This document shows positions 25,860 to 33,453 of a DNA stretch of 54,090 bases, one piece after another; position 1 is the first letter of the stretch, and each line of letters opens with the position of its first letter. The notes under the pieces were generated by a model. That model was not told the DNA's origin, ran no database searches, and saw only the letters and a list, made by a program, of their open reading frames with translations. Source of the stretch: Flavobacterium xueshanense. Its GTDB lineage: Bacteria > Bacteroidota > Bacteroidia > Flavobacteriales > Flavobacteriaceae. The stretch lies in assembly GCF_900112975.1 (NCBI RefSeq), contig NZ_FONQ01000021.1, positions 1 through 54,090 on the forward strand, read 5' to 3'. A program made the translations under genes and the position numbers.

Positions 25860-25953
25860 TAACTTGTATGTAGACGAAACAAACCTTCCCATAAACACCC
25901 GAATATGGGTAGATTGGCGAAGGTTTGTTTCGCTTTATTGATTTTCAAATATA
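25860..25953 (-). promoter_or_regulatory. Cassette leader copy 3, start of array 2
   Basis: Minus strand: TATATTTG (25953-25946), AAAATCAATAAAG, a perfect 14-bp stem CGAAACAAACCTTC / GAAGGTTTGTTTCG (25875-25888 with 25919-25932), then CTACATACAAGTTA ending at 25860 next to the cassette core TTACCAGCA. It matches copies at 572-670 and 12409-12510 in its ends and layout. All genes of the array read away from this promoter. Confidence 0.55.
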
Positions 25954-26011
25954 TTAAAAATTTCTTACAAATCATCAACTGGGTTTTTAGTAGCTGTATG
26001 TTTTTTATACT

Positions 26012-26362
26012 TTACCATACTTTATTTAATTCTGCTATACTCATCGAGTATTTAAAGCAATCAGAAATGTCAAAGAAATAATTGGTCTCTTTATAATTAT
26101 TCGCAAAATCCCCATTTGTTGATATTCGAATTTTAAGCACATCAATATATTTTCCTTCGTGTATTGTTAATTCTTGCTTTAATAGAATCCATTCCATTTG
26201 AATAATACAACAATCATAATTTATGCAAATTTTCTCCAGGCTTACATAGTTGTATTTTTGTGTATTATCAATTATAATTGGGCTCTCAATGCAGGTTCCA
26301 TTTCCTCCTTTAATAGGTACTTTAACATTATAAGCTTCTAAGATTTTCTCTCTGAATTCCAT
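26012..26362 (-). CDS. Hypothetical protein (116 aa)
   Basis: I do not recognise a family. The small soluble, mainly beta protein has motifs IIDNTQKYNYVSLEKICINYDCCIIQMEWILLK and YIDVLKIRISTNGDFANN. The N-terminal MEFREKILEAYNVKVPIKGGNG may fold as a short helix plus strand. It lies 10 nt downstream of the serine recombinase gene on the same strand, so the two are probably co-transcribed. Role unknown. Confidence 0.55.
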   Translation of the reverse strand: MEFREKILEAYNVKVPIKGGNGTCIESPIIIDNTQKYNYVSLEKICINYDCCIIQMEWILLKQELTIHEGKYIDVLKIRISTNGDFANNYKETNYFFDISDCFKYSMSIAELNKVW

Positions 26363-26372
26363 ATGTTTATAA

Positions 26373-27005
26373 TTAAATCATCTTCCTAAGAACCAACACC
26401 TTTTTTACTTTAATAATAGTAGCGGAACTGGCTCCTGTAATTTCTGAAATCTCCCTAACGGTTAATCCTTTTTGCAATTTTTTCTGAATTAAAATATGTC
26501 TTTGAAGTAATTTTTCATCAGATTGAGTACTGCCATACTTTCTGCCAGAATATTTCCCCAGAGATTTTGCGATTGATACCCCTTCAGCAGTTCTATGCCT
26601 AATTCGATTTCGTTCCATTTCCCCGATGCTAGCCATAACACTTATTACTAAGTTTGCCATTGGGTTTTCTTCACCATTATCTAAAAATGTAGAAAACCCT
26701 TCTTTTATCGATTTCAAATTGATTTTGTTATTTTTAAATACAGATATTGTATTTAATATATCCAACAGACTGCGACCCAAACGATCTGTGCTATCCACCA
26801 CCACGGTGCAGCGTGAATGAGAATTGGTTATTTCATCAAACATTTTAACAGCTTCTGGACGCTCCATAAAAGGAACGTTACCTTGAATTTTTTCAACAAA
26901 TAATCTAGATGAATCAAATCCTTCATGAATTTTAAAATTAAAAATTTGCCTAGCGGAATTCTGAGTTTTTGCCGTGGAAATTCTGGAATAAAAATAATAG
27001 GTCAT
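26373..27005 (-). CDS. Small serine recombinase (resolvase/invertase family)
   Basis: The 210-residue protein catalyses site-specific recombination through a phosphoserine-DNA link. The N-terminal YSRIST holds the catalytic Ser 10 and Arg 8. VVDSTDRLGRSLLDIL supplies the DR-R active-site arginines. SVMASIGEMERNRIRHRTAEGV begins the long E helix, and a C-terminal Hin-type HTH (QKGLTVREISEITGASSATIIKVKK) follows. Length is normal for resolvase/invertase enzymes. No convincing pair of inverted crossover sites was seen beside it, so whether it resolves, inverts or is a transposon relic is open. Confidence 0.9.
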   Translation of the reverse strand: MTYYFYSRISTAKTQNSARQIFNFKIHEGFDSSRLFVEKIQGNVPFMERPEAVKMFDEITNSHSRCTVVVDSTDRLGRSLLDILNTISVFKNNKINLKSIKEGFSTFLDNGEENPMANLVISVMASIGEMERNRIRHRTAEGVSIAKSLGKYSGRKYGSTQSDEKLLQRHILIQKKLQKGLTVREISEITGASSATIIKVKKVLVLRKMI

Positions 27006-27141
27006 GATTTTGTGTTTTAGGGTGGTTTCTGTTTTAAAATTAGACTCTGAGTTATTTTAAAACATTTGAATGATTATATAGGACTTTAGAAAAAATGAAT
27101 CGTTTTAATTTAGGGTTATAGTCTAAATCTAAAACGCAAAA

Positions 27142-27432
27142 TTATTTTCCTTCAATATAATCTAGTATCGAAATTAATTCATCACAATAAACATCTTCAA
27201 CTTCTTTAATCACTTCCTCCGTTTTGTTTATGAATGTGATTGAATAAGTATCAATCCATTTTAATTGAATTCTGACAGTTCCTTTAAGTTGGAAACCGTT
27301 AACTTGAAATTGTAAACCGCCTTGATATTCTTTTGATTCTGGTAATGCAATAAAATTACTGGAGCCATATGCCATCAAAGCCCATTTATCAGCATATCTT
27401 ATTTGTTCAATTATTGTTTTAGCGATTTCCAT
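27142..27432 (-). CDS. Hypothetical protein of mobile-element type (96 aa)
   Basis: The family is unnamed but of familiar type in Bacteroidetes accessory regions: MEIAKTIIEQIRYADKWALMAYGSSNF, then a GGLQFQVNGFQLKGTVRIQL beta segment and a closing acidic helix (DELISILDYIEGK). I chose the internal ATG at 27432 because the ORF's upstream 14 residues are not conserved-looking and the protein naturally begins at MEIAKTI. It is divergent from the Xre regulator gene at 27578, and the 145-bp gap is a plausible shared control region. Confidence 0.6.
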   Translation of the reverse strand: MEIAKTIIEQIRYADKWALMAYGSSNFIALPESKEYQGGLQFQVNGFQLKGTVRIQLKWIDTYSITFINKTEEVIKEVEDVYCDELISILDYIEGK

Positions 27433-27554
27433 ATTGTTGTGATTATAAAGTGACACTTTATTAATATAATACAAAGTAAAGTAATCTTTAATTAAAAAGC
27501 AAGTTTTGTTTTATGTTTTATTATAATAATTAAGCTGAACTTGATTAATTTATT

Positions 27555-27562
27555 ATATTTGT
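27555..27562 (+). promoter_or_regulatory. -7 element of the Xre regulator gene
   Basis: TATATTTG fits TAnnTTTG exactly and lies 16 nt before the ATG at 27578. Transcription would start within about 10 nt of the coding region, giving a very short leader. No clear -33 element was seen. Confidence 0.45.
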
Positions 27563-27577
27563 AAAAAAAATGATCTA

Positions 27578-27856
27578 ATGGCTATACTTCGATTAAAAGA
27601 AATAATAAATATTAAAGGAATCTCAAGAGATGAACTAGCTAATAAGGTAGGAGTTTCTGCAACGACTATATCAAATATTTCAAGTGAAAAAAATTTACCA
27701 ACGATTCAACTTCTTTTAAAGATTGCGGAAGCACTTGATGTCGATGTTAGAGAAATGTTTATGCCAACCAAAGGCAATGCAATAACACAGATGGAAGTCG
27801 AGGAAGCTAAAGTACTACTAGAAAAGAGTCTAAATATTTTGGAAGGTAAAAGATAA
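27578..27856 (+). CDS. Xre-family transcriptional regulator
   Basis: A 92-residue HTH_3/Cro-CI type regulator. The HTH is LKEIINIKGISRDELANKVGVSATTISNISSEKNLPTIQLLLKIAEALDVDVREMF (residues 5-62). The recognition helix is VSATTISNISSEK. The short C-terminal helix (MEVEEAKVLLEKSLNIL) may dimerise. It is divergent from the 27142-27432 gene and could control it. It is monocistronic as far as I can see. Confidence 0.9.
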   Translation: MAILRLKEIINIKGISRDELANKVGVSATTISNISSEKNLPTIQLLLKIAEALDVDVREMFMPTKGNAITQMEVEEAKVLLEKSLNILEGKR

Positions 27857-27947
27857 TTAGACAATAATTAATAACTTTTGAAAATTGGTATTTAAAAAAA
27901 TATTGAAAAATCGTAATATAAAGTTAGCGGCTGGAAACTCAGCTTAG

Positions 27948-28112
27948 ATAAGTGCTAAACCGATTAATGACAGAGAAAAGCAATTTGACGGAAGCTCTAT
28001 TATTGTTATTTGGTATGGTGATAAAGAACTAAATAAATCAATTATAGGAATTATTGTTGATGGGTTAGTAAAGTTTGACTGGAACAAACATGCAGAAAAC
28101 TTCAATATATAA
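27948..28112 (+). pseudogene. C-terminal gene fragment (54 codons, no start)
   Basis: An open frame without an ATG, preceded in frame by TAG, encodes SAKPINDREKQFDGSSIIVI, then WYGDKELNKSIIGIIVDGLV and KFDWNKHAENFNI. The composition is protein-like (Trp, Asp, Gly in strand pattern), so it is probably the 3' remnant of a lost gene. The family is not recognised. It fills the otherwise empty gap between the Xre gene and the next gene pair. Confidence 0.45.
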
Positions 28113-28153
28113 TTTCATTCATTTACACACTTGTGTAAATGGAATTAATGTTT

Positions 28154-28585
28154 CTATTCAAAAATTTTACCACTAGTCAATATCGAAAGTTTTTTAAGAA
28201 AGGTATCGAAATTTTTTGGAAATTCTTCAAGTCCATTTGATTTCAATCTAAAATCATCGATCCAAATATCACATTCCCATGATGTTCCATCACAAACTAT
28301 ATTGTTGGAATATTCTTTTTCCCAAGATTTGCAGTAACGGGTAATATACTTGAAAAAATTAAGTTTTCTTTCCTCTGAAATTACTAAATCCTCATCAAAT
28401 GAATCGGATTGAAAAATGGCAATATGTTCAAATTGATAATCGTTTTTAAATATTGGATTTATATTAGAAATAGTATTTTCACCCGCTGTTTGAGTTCTAT
28501 ATAAAAACAATCCTTTTATATATTCTATCGAGTAACTTGATCCAAAATAACTCCCAATACTAAATTCAAATTTTCTAATTTTCAT
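28154..28585 (-). CDS. Hypothetical protein (143 aa)
   Basis: I do not recognise it. It is a beta-rich soluble protein with GSYFGSSYSIEYIKGLFLYRTQT and a C-terminal WECDIWIDDFRLKSNGLEEFPKNFDTFL segment of the kind that occurs in many small accessory proteins of Bacteroidetes. I chose the ATG at 28585, where TAATG couples it by one base to the stop of the DUF2779 gene; a longer frame (start 28642) would lie wholly inside that gene. The coupling suggests that the two act together. Confidence 0.62.
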   Translation of the reverse strand: MKIRKFEFSIGSYFGSSYSIEYIKGLFLYRTQTAGENTISNINPIFKNDYQFEHIAIFQSDSFDEDLVISEERKLNFFKYITRYCKSWEKEYSNNIVCDGTSWECDIWIDDFRLKSNGLEEFPKNFDTFLKKLSILTSGKIFE

Positions 28586-30066
28586 TATACTTCTTTTAGT
28601 TTTTCCAATATTTTGACCATTGCATAAGTATCCAATTTGCAATACTCCAGTAAATCAAATTTAGTTTTATCAATATCACCTTCAAATTCACCAGTGACCA
28701 TTTGAGTAAATATAGAACTTGCAGTTCCACCTTCTTTTATCTCTAAATCTTGGTATGAGAGTTCTGGAACCAATGCTGGTAATATATATTTAATCGAGTA
28801 ACTACCTTTCATCGCTGGAGTGTAATACCATTTTTTTTGAAATGGAATCATCAGATCTTTTAGACGACCAATTATATTATGAATCTCAGCGGTATAGATT
28901 GGAAAAATTGTTATTAAATCTTTTAGCTTACCCCTTTCAAATCCAATATTATAGACCAAAATATCACCAGTACTGCCACAATCGCTTATCAATTGTTTAA
29001 CAAAGTTAATTCTGGGGTCAATATTAGGACTGGCTTCAGCTAAATATTCTTTATGCTCTAATTCACCAGGTTCCGTTTGCATGTGCAAAGAATATTGGAA
29101 AACTAACTGTTGATATGGTCTGGTGTTATCAAAGATTGGAACAGCTGATGTCATTGTCTCAAAGTCGAGATAATACAATGGATATTCAAAGTCTTTTAGG
29201 AATTCTATGATATTATTTCTATCAATATAAGTGGTATTGTTTAGCTCACTTGTAACTTGTAAAAGTTGATTTGGATTTAGTTTGGAGTTTTTTAAGTCAA
29301 TTTGTTCAAAGGAAACGATACCATTTTCATAAAGTTCAAACTTTTTTGTAGTGTATAAATTAGAAATATTAAAAATGGAATATTCTGGAATATGTTTCCA
29401 ACAATGACTCATAAAATCACAACCGTAAGGTGTGGAACAATGAATTCCAATATCAATATTAGGTACAGAATCTTGGGAAATTAATCTTTTAAAAGACTCA
29501 ATTTGATTGGGAATTGTTGGAACAACTGTTTTAACTCTTTCCAATACAGATTCAACTGTAAACAGTTCATTTACATCTATATCACCGTTTTTTACATATT
29601 GATTATTAATAAAAACAATAGAAATATCTTTGAGTTCAATTCCAGAATTGGTAATTGCATAATACTGAATTGCGGCATCATTTATGTAAGTTTCAGAAAT
29701 ACTTGTTGAGCTTTTCACTTCAAAAGCTTTCCAACCTTCTTCATCCTTTACCAATATATCCAAAGCAACCAACACACCATTATATTGAAAAGTAGCTTCA
29801 TAAATAATTGATTCACCATTGTCGATAAATTCCTTTGTTTTTAAAACTGATTCTTGAATTTTGAAATGGTCTGAAGGTGTCGCATCTACTCCATTTGGGA
29901 ATAACCGTTGTGATAATATCCCAACATTAGTACCTTGATTAAAGATTGCTTGTAATTGAGAAGAAATCCCATCTCTTAAATTGTAATTATGCTTGTATAA
30001 ATACAATGACTTCTCACATTGTAAGCCTCTAATATAAGTTGATTTAGAAAGGATTGTTTTTTCCAT
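28585..30066 (-). CDS. DUF2779 protein: Cas4-like nuclease fused to DnaQ-like exonuclease
   Basis: The 493-residue protein has two apparent active centres. The N-terminal half looks like Cas4/AddB: Cys 17 (RGLQCEKSLYL) and Cys 210, 216, 222 (HCSTPYGCDFMSHCW) could hold an iron-sulfur cluster. The PD-(D/E)XK residues are Asp 103 (ALDILV) and Glu 116-Val-Lys 118. The C-terminal half is the DUF2779 fold, related to RNase H-like 3'-5' exonucleases, with DFET (Asp 301, Glu 303), LVYNIGFERGKL and LLEYCKLDTYAM. It should process single-stranded DNA ends. It is coupled by TAATG to the following 143-aa gene and lies near the BREX operon, suggesting defence. Confidence 0.85.
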   Translation of the reverse strand: MEKTILSKSTYIRGLQCEKSLYLYKHNYNLRDGISSQLQAIFNQGTNVGILSQRLFPNGVDATPSDHFKIQESVLKTKEFIDNGESIIYEATFQYNGVLVALDILVKDEEGWKAFEVKSSTSISETYINDAAIQYYAITNSGIELKDISIVFINNQYVKNGDIDVNELFTVESVLERVKTVVPTIPNQIESFKRLISQDSVPNIDIGIHCSTPYGCDFMSHCWKHIPEYSIFNISNLYTTKKFELYENGIVSFEQIDLKNSKLNPNQLLQVTSELNNTTYIDRNNIIEFLKDFEYPLYYLDFETMTSAVPIFDNTRPYQQLVFQYSLHMQTEPGELEHKEYLAEASPNIDPRINFVKQLISDCGSTGDILVYNIGFERGKLKDLITIFPIYTAEIHNIIGRLKDLMIPFQKKWYYTPAMKGSYSIKYILPALVPELSYQDLEIKEGGTASSIFTQMVTGEFEGDIDKTKFDLLEYCKLDTYAMVKILEKLKEV

Positions 30067-30554
30067 AAATAATTTGGACTATAGAAATTAGTATTGTTTT
30101 TTATAGTTCTACTTTAATTATTATAATGATGCTGAAAATTTCTAAATGTAAAATATTTTTTTTATAACTTTTCTTAACAGGATAAATATTCTATTGTTCA
30201 AAAAATCTATCCTTACGCACGTTGATATTTTAATCATTGATAATTTTTAAGAAAAAAATTAAAAAAAAATTTAAATAACAATCAGATATACTGTATTCCA
30301 AGCACAGGGGGGGGTATATTATAAGAGCGGTAACGGGAGGAAGGAAGGGGGAGCTCCCGTGCCTACTTCATTGAGTTTAATGATTTTTATAATTAAAAAA
30401 ACAGTCATTTATATGTAAGAAAATACTTATTTTAAAAGGTGCTAACGCTGCACGTTATTAAGTGGTATATATGCCTTTAAAACATTCTATAATGGGGTTA
30501 TAAGGGGGTTTTGACGAGGCTACGAGGGTATAATTTATGTAATAAAGGATTTAT
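30067..30554. other. Non-coding stretch with a G-rich patch
   Basis: In very AT-rich DNA there is a patch with eight G in a row (30307-30314), then GGGAGG, GGAAGGGGGAG and an inverted GGGAG...CTCCC pair (30335-30358). Nearby are a GCTAACGCTGCACG segment (30441-30454), related to 51903-51916, and GGGG/GGGGG runs near 30492-30508. No gene was seen. Its role is unknown; it could form a quadruplex or an RNA structure upstream of the DUF2779 gene. Confidence 0.4.
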
Positions 30555-30944
30555 TCATAATTTTTTTCTTCTTTCTTCACATAGATTAGCATATTCATCA
30601 CTAAGCAACCAGTCGATCATTTCTGGACTATAAACATCCGAAACTGTATCTTCAACTGGTTCCTCGTAAATTTCTTCACCTGATCGTTTTGCTCTAAAAA
30701 TTAATCTAAACAACCATGCTATGAGCATACCGATTAACAGCAACGCTCCAGCGGCCAAACAAGCCGCTAAGTTTAAAATAGCGAAAAAGAAACCGAAGAT
30801 GCTAACATCTCCAGGGACACTTTTGCTAGCACTTGCACGAAATCCTTCAGCTAAATAGCCAGCGAATAACTGGTATTGTGTGCTCGATCGCATTGTACCA
30901 TCGACAGGCCATCCATTGATATTATGATTACTTACATTAGCCAT
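30555..30944 (-). CDS. Hypothetical membrane protein (129 aa)
   Basis: I do not recognise the family. One strong membrane segment, possibly two closely spaced ones, lies at about residues 48-85 (IFGFFFAILNLAACLAAGALLLIGMLIAWLF). It is preceded by a polar N-terminus (NHNINGWPVDGTMRSSTQYQLFAGYLAEGFRAS) and followed by an acidic cytoplasmic tail ending LLSDEYANLCEERRKKL. It lies at the tail of the BREX operon, on the same strand, 30 nt after the 30975 gene. It may be the last gene of that transcript, but there is no evidence of function. Confidence 0.6.
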   Translation of the reverse strand: MANVSNHNINGWPVDGTMRSSTQYQLFAGYLAEGFRASASKSVPGDVSIFGFFFAILNLAACLAAGALLLIGMLIAWLFRLIFRAKRSGEEIYEEPVEDTVSDVYSPEMIDWLLSDEYANLCEERRKKL

Positions 30945-30974
30945 AATTCGGGTTTTACGATAAAAAATTAAAAA

Positions 30975-31328
30975 CTATATAGATATAATATTTGCAAACT
31001 CACCTTTTTCATTTATTGCACAAATATTTTCTGGTTTTATACCTTCTTGAACACATCTTTTCACATAACCGCTAGGATTATCTGTTGAGTAAAACAAATT
31101 TTTAGTTTCAACAAATATTAGATGTTTACCATTTTTATTATGTTCAGCTTGAAAATCGGGGTGAACCAATAGGGAGCTAAATCCTTCCTGTTCAGTTCTC
31201 TTTTTGAGCCTTAAGAAACACTCTTTATGTTTGTTCAAGTTTCCGTACATTGCATTAACTATGTCCGTAACATCAATTCCGTTTTCCATTTCTTTAATAT
31301 TGTTGATTTTATATAATTTATTATTCAA
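30975..31328 (-). CDS. Hypothetical protein (117 aa) downstream of brxL
   Basis: I do not recognise it. The soluble protein ends in a region FQAEHNKNGKHLIFVETKNLFYSTDNPSGYVKRCVQEGIKPENICAINEKGEF that reads like an alpha/beta fold. The first 40 residues (NNIKEMENGIDVTDIVNAMYGNLNKHKECF) are helical. It is 103 nt from brxL on the same strand and is followed by the membrane protein gene. The 31329-31431 gap holds only AT-rich DNA. Confidence 0.55.
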   Translation of the reverse strand: MNNKLYKINNIKEMENGIDVTDIVNAMYGNLNKHKECFLRLKKRTEQEGFSSLLVHPDFQAEHNKNGKHLIFVETKNLFYSTDNPSGYVKRCVQEGIKPENICAINEKGEFANIISI

Positions 31329-31431
31329 TCAAATTTAAATTAAAATTGATTATAAAACACTTTTATTTTATAATTTATTGCCTTGAATAATTACGATATA
31401 ACATCCTTAATTTACCCAGATAATAGTTAAA

Positions 31432-33450
31432 TTAACTCTTCACGAAAGTAATCTCACAGGCTTTACAAATCCTTTTTTCTTGGATGTATTCATTTATATC
31501 ATACCAGCCACCAGTTTTTTGCCAGATATCTAATCCTCTCCCTAATATGACCTTCCAGCCATTGTCTAATTCTATTGAGCGGTCATGTATAAAATCATCA
31601 AATTCATAAGAAAACAGTATCCCTATCGATTCAAGTGAATAAGTCATTTGTTCGAAAGCATCTTTTGCTCCCTCAATATAATCTTCGTTATTACTGGTCA
31701 CTAAATGCAATCTCACCTCAGCTTCTGGGTCTTTTTTCTCCGAAATTAGACGGGCTAATTCCATGAAATTTCTTAATTGATATGGAAGCCTTACATAAGG
31801 GTCAATTACTTTTATATCTGTTGCTCCAATAAGATATGCCCCAAATAATTTATCGTAGGATATCCCTGTTTGATTATCTCTGATGATTTTTTGACCACCT
31901 ATTAACTCAATTTTTAAAGGTTCTTTTTTTGTTGCAATTTCTGGGGTTTCTGTATCAGAATTTTGCTCCATTGATAAATCAAATGATGGTGGAGAGCTAT
32001 GTTCTAGCACTTCCAATGTTTCGATTGACGTTACTTTACCTGTACTCTTATTAGTATAGCTGAAATCGACTTCTTCGAACGTTTCATCCATTTTTTGAAG
32101 CTGTTGCTTAACACGTTTTCTGCATTCAATAGCGAAGTCTAGCAGCTCCCTTACATCGTCTTCAGTCATTTCACTATGCGGATAGATTATTTTAGCCAAT
32201 CCAGCAAATGTTTTGATAATTGAAGTCTTATCTCTTGTAGTAATAGTATCTGATAACTCAAAGTATTTCGCATACTCATTTGTTCTGTCTTCTTTACGGA
32301 GCTCTTTAAGTATTTCAGCTAGGTAATCCACAATAAATCCATAATCGGATGTAAACATGTCATTCCTTAACTTCTGAACTTCCCAGCCAGGTAAATAAGC
32401 ATGAATCCTGTCAAGAAATGCAGTATCATAGTAGGCTTTAGGCAAAGCATCAAATAGATTACTGTGCTTCAACATATAGGATACGGGGTGGTCTGTATTT
32501 CCAACAAAAGCCATAGAAGCTGAAGCTCCATAAACTTGTGTCCCTCTGGAAAAGGATTTATTAGCCATATAGTTTTTCATGATGTCAACCAATCCACGGT
32601 CGGTGTTTTTGGTTTTACCAGCAAACTCATCATAGGCAACTACATCCCAATATCCCACTAAACCAATTTCACCAGAACTATTATTTACAAATAGTTTTGC
32701 CTTAGAAACTTCACCGCCCGAAATCAACATTCCATGTGGTGACAATTCTGAAAATATATGGGATTTTCCTGTTCCTTTTGGACCTAATTCAATCAAGTTA
32801 TAATTGTTTTCGACAAATGGAACTAATCGGGTTAGTTGTAATAATTTAGAACGAAAAGTAAATTCCTCTGGATTTAACCCCATGGTTTGTAATAGCACGT
32901 CAATCCATTCTTCTTTATTGAAAGCTTGTCTTCCTTCCTTGTATTCTTCAAGGCTTGTTAAAGAAACTTGTATGGGTTTAATTGATTCTATTACCCATGG
33001 TGTAGTTCCTTTTTCATCAGTAGAAACATAAGCCAATGTAAGAATACACCAAACACCACTTGACAAAAGTTTTTGATGTTCACGTATTACAGCATCAGCA
33101 ATTGGAATACGACTCAAGCCAAGGTTAGCGAAATAAGCTTCATATTGGTCTTCTTTATCGTTTAGTTTTACTGATATTTTATCAATAATCCTGTGCGAAC
33201 CTTTCTCTCTTACATTTGATTTAATAATTTGGGCCTCATCACGATGTACAAAGTGTTGAGCAATTATTTTTTTAACGGTTTCAACACCTTCGTTGATGGT
33301 TTCTTCATCATCTGTTGCACAATATTGTCCAAGAAGATATTCTAATACATATATAGGAACAATAGCATTTCCTTTCACTAATTTGGTTAGGTCCTTACGA
33401 ACTACCTTACCACCAAAATGTTCGTTTAGTTTGATATCTAGTGCTTTCAT
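31432..33450 (-). CDS. brxL: BREX protein BrxL with MITD1-like C-terminus
   Basis: The 672-residue AAA+ protein is the last core gene of the BREX operon. Walker A is GPKGTGKS (223-230), Walker B VAYDEFAG (Asp 274, Glu 275), and SFSRGTQVYGASASMAFVGNTDHP carries the sensor region. Usual BrxL proteins end in a Lon-like protease domain. Here the last 150 residues instead read ISYDKLFGAYLIGA, DPYVRLPYQLRNFMEL, HLVTS, GILFSYEFDDFIHDR and LGRGLDIWQK. This is the pattern of the C-terminal PLD-like domain of MITD1 (Pfam MIT_C). No S16 Ser-Lys segment was found. BrxL is needed for phage restriction and binds DNA as a ring. It starts 3 nt after pglZ. Confidence 0.88.
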   Translation of the reverse strand: MKALDIKLNEHFGGKVVRKDLTKLVKGNAIVPIYVLEYLLGQYCATDDEETINEGVETVKKIIAQHFVHRDEAQIIKSNVREKGSHRIIDKISVKLNDKEDQYEAYFANLGLSRIPIADAVIREHQKLLSSGVWCILTLAYVSTDEKGTTPWVIESIKPIQVSLTSLEEYKEGRQAFNKEEWIDVLLQTMGLNPEEFTFRSKLLQLTRLVPFVENNYNLIELGPKGTGKSHIFSELSPHGMLISGGEVSKAKLFVNNSSGEIGLVGYWDVVAYDEFAGKTKNTDRGLVDIMKNYMANKSFSRGTQVYGASASMAFVGNTDHPVSYMLKHSNLFDALPKAYYDTAFLDRIHAYLPGWEVQKLRNDMFTSDYGFIVDYLAEILKELRKEDRTNEYAKYFELSDTITTRDKTSIIKTFAGLAKIIYPHSEMTEDDVRELLDFAIECRKRVKQQLQKMDETFEEVDFSYTNKSTGKVTSIETLEVLEHSSPPSFDLSMEQNSDTETPEIATKKEPLKIELIGGQKIIRDNQTGISYDKLFGAYLIGATDIKVIDPYVRLPYQLRNFMELARLISEKKDPEAEVRLHLVTSNNEDYIEGAKDAFEQMTYSLESIGILFSYEFDDFIHDRSIELDNGWKVILGRGLDIWQKTGGWYDINEYIQEKRICKACEITFVKS

Positions 33451-33453
33451 ATG

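Noticed and set aside
25821..25898. Longer start for the membrane nuclease (MFMGRFVSS)
   Set aside because: That segment lies inside the conserved leader hairpin. MNTKTLKDWF at 25820 directly precedes the first membrane helix.
26373..27005. Serine recombinase as an inversion switch for neighbouring genes
   Set aside because: No convincing pair of inverted crossover sites was found by eye around 26-28 kb.
28586..28642. Longer start for the 143-aa protein (MQIGYLCNG)
   Set aside because: It lies wholly inside the upstream DUF2779 gene. The TAATG junction at 28585 is the natural coupled start.
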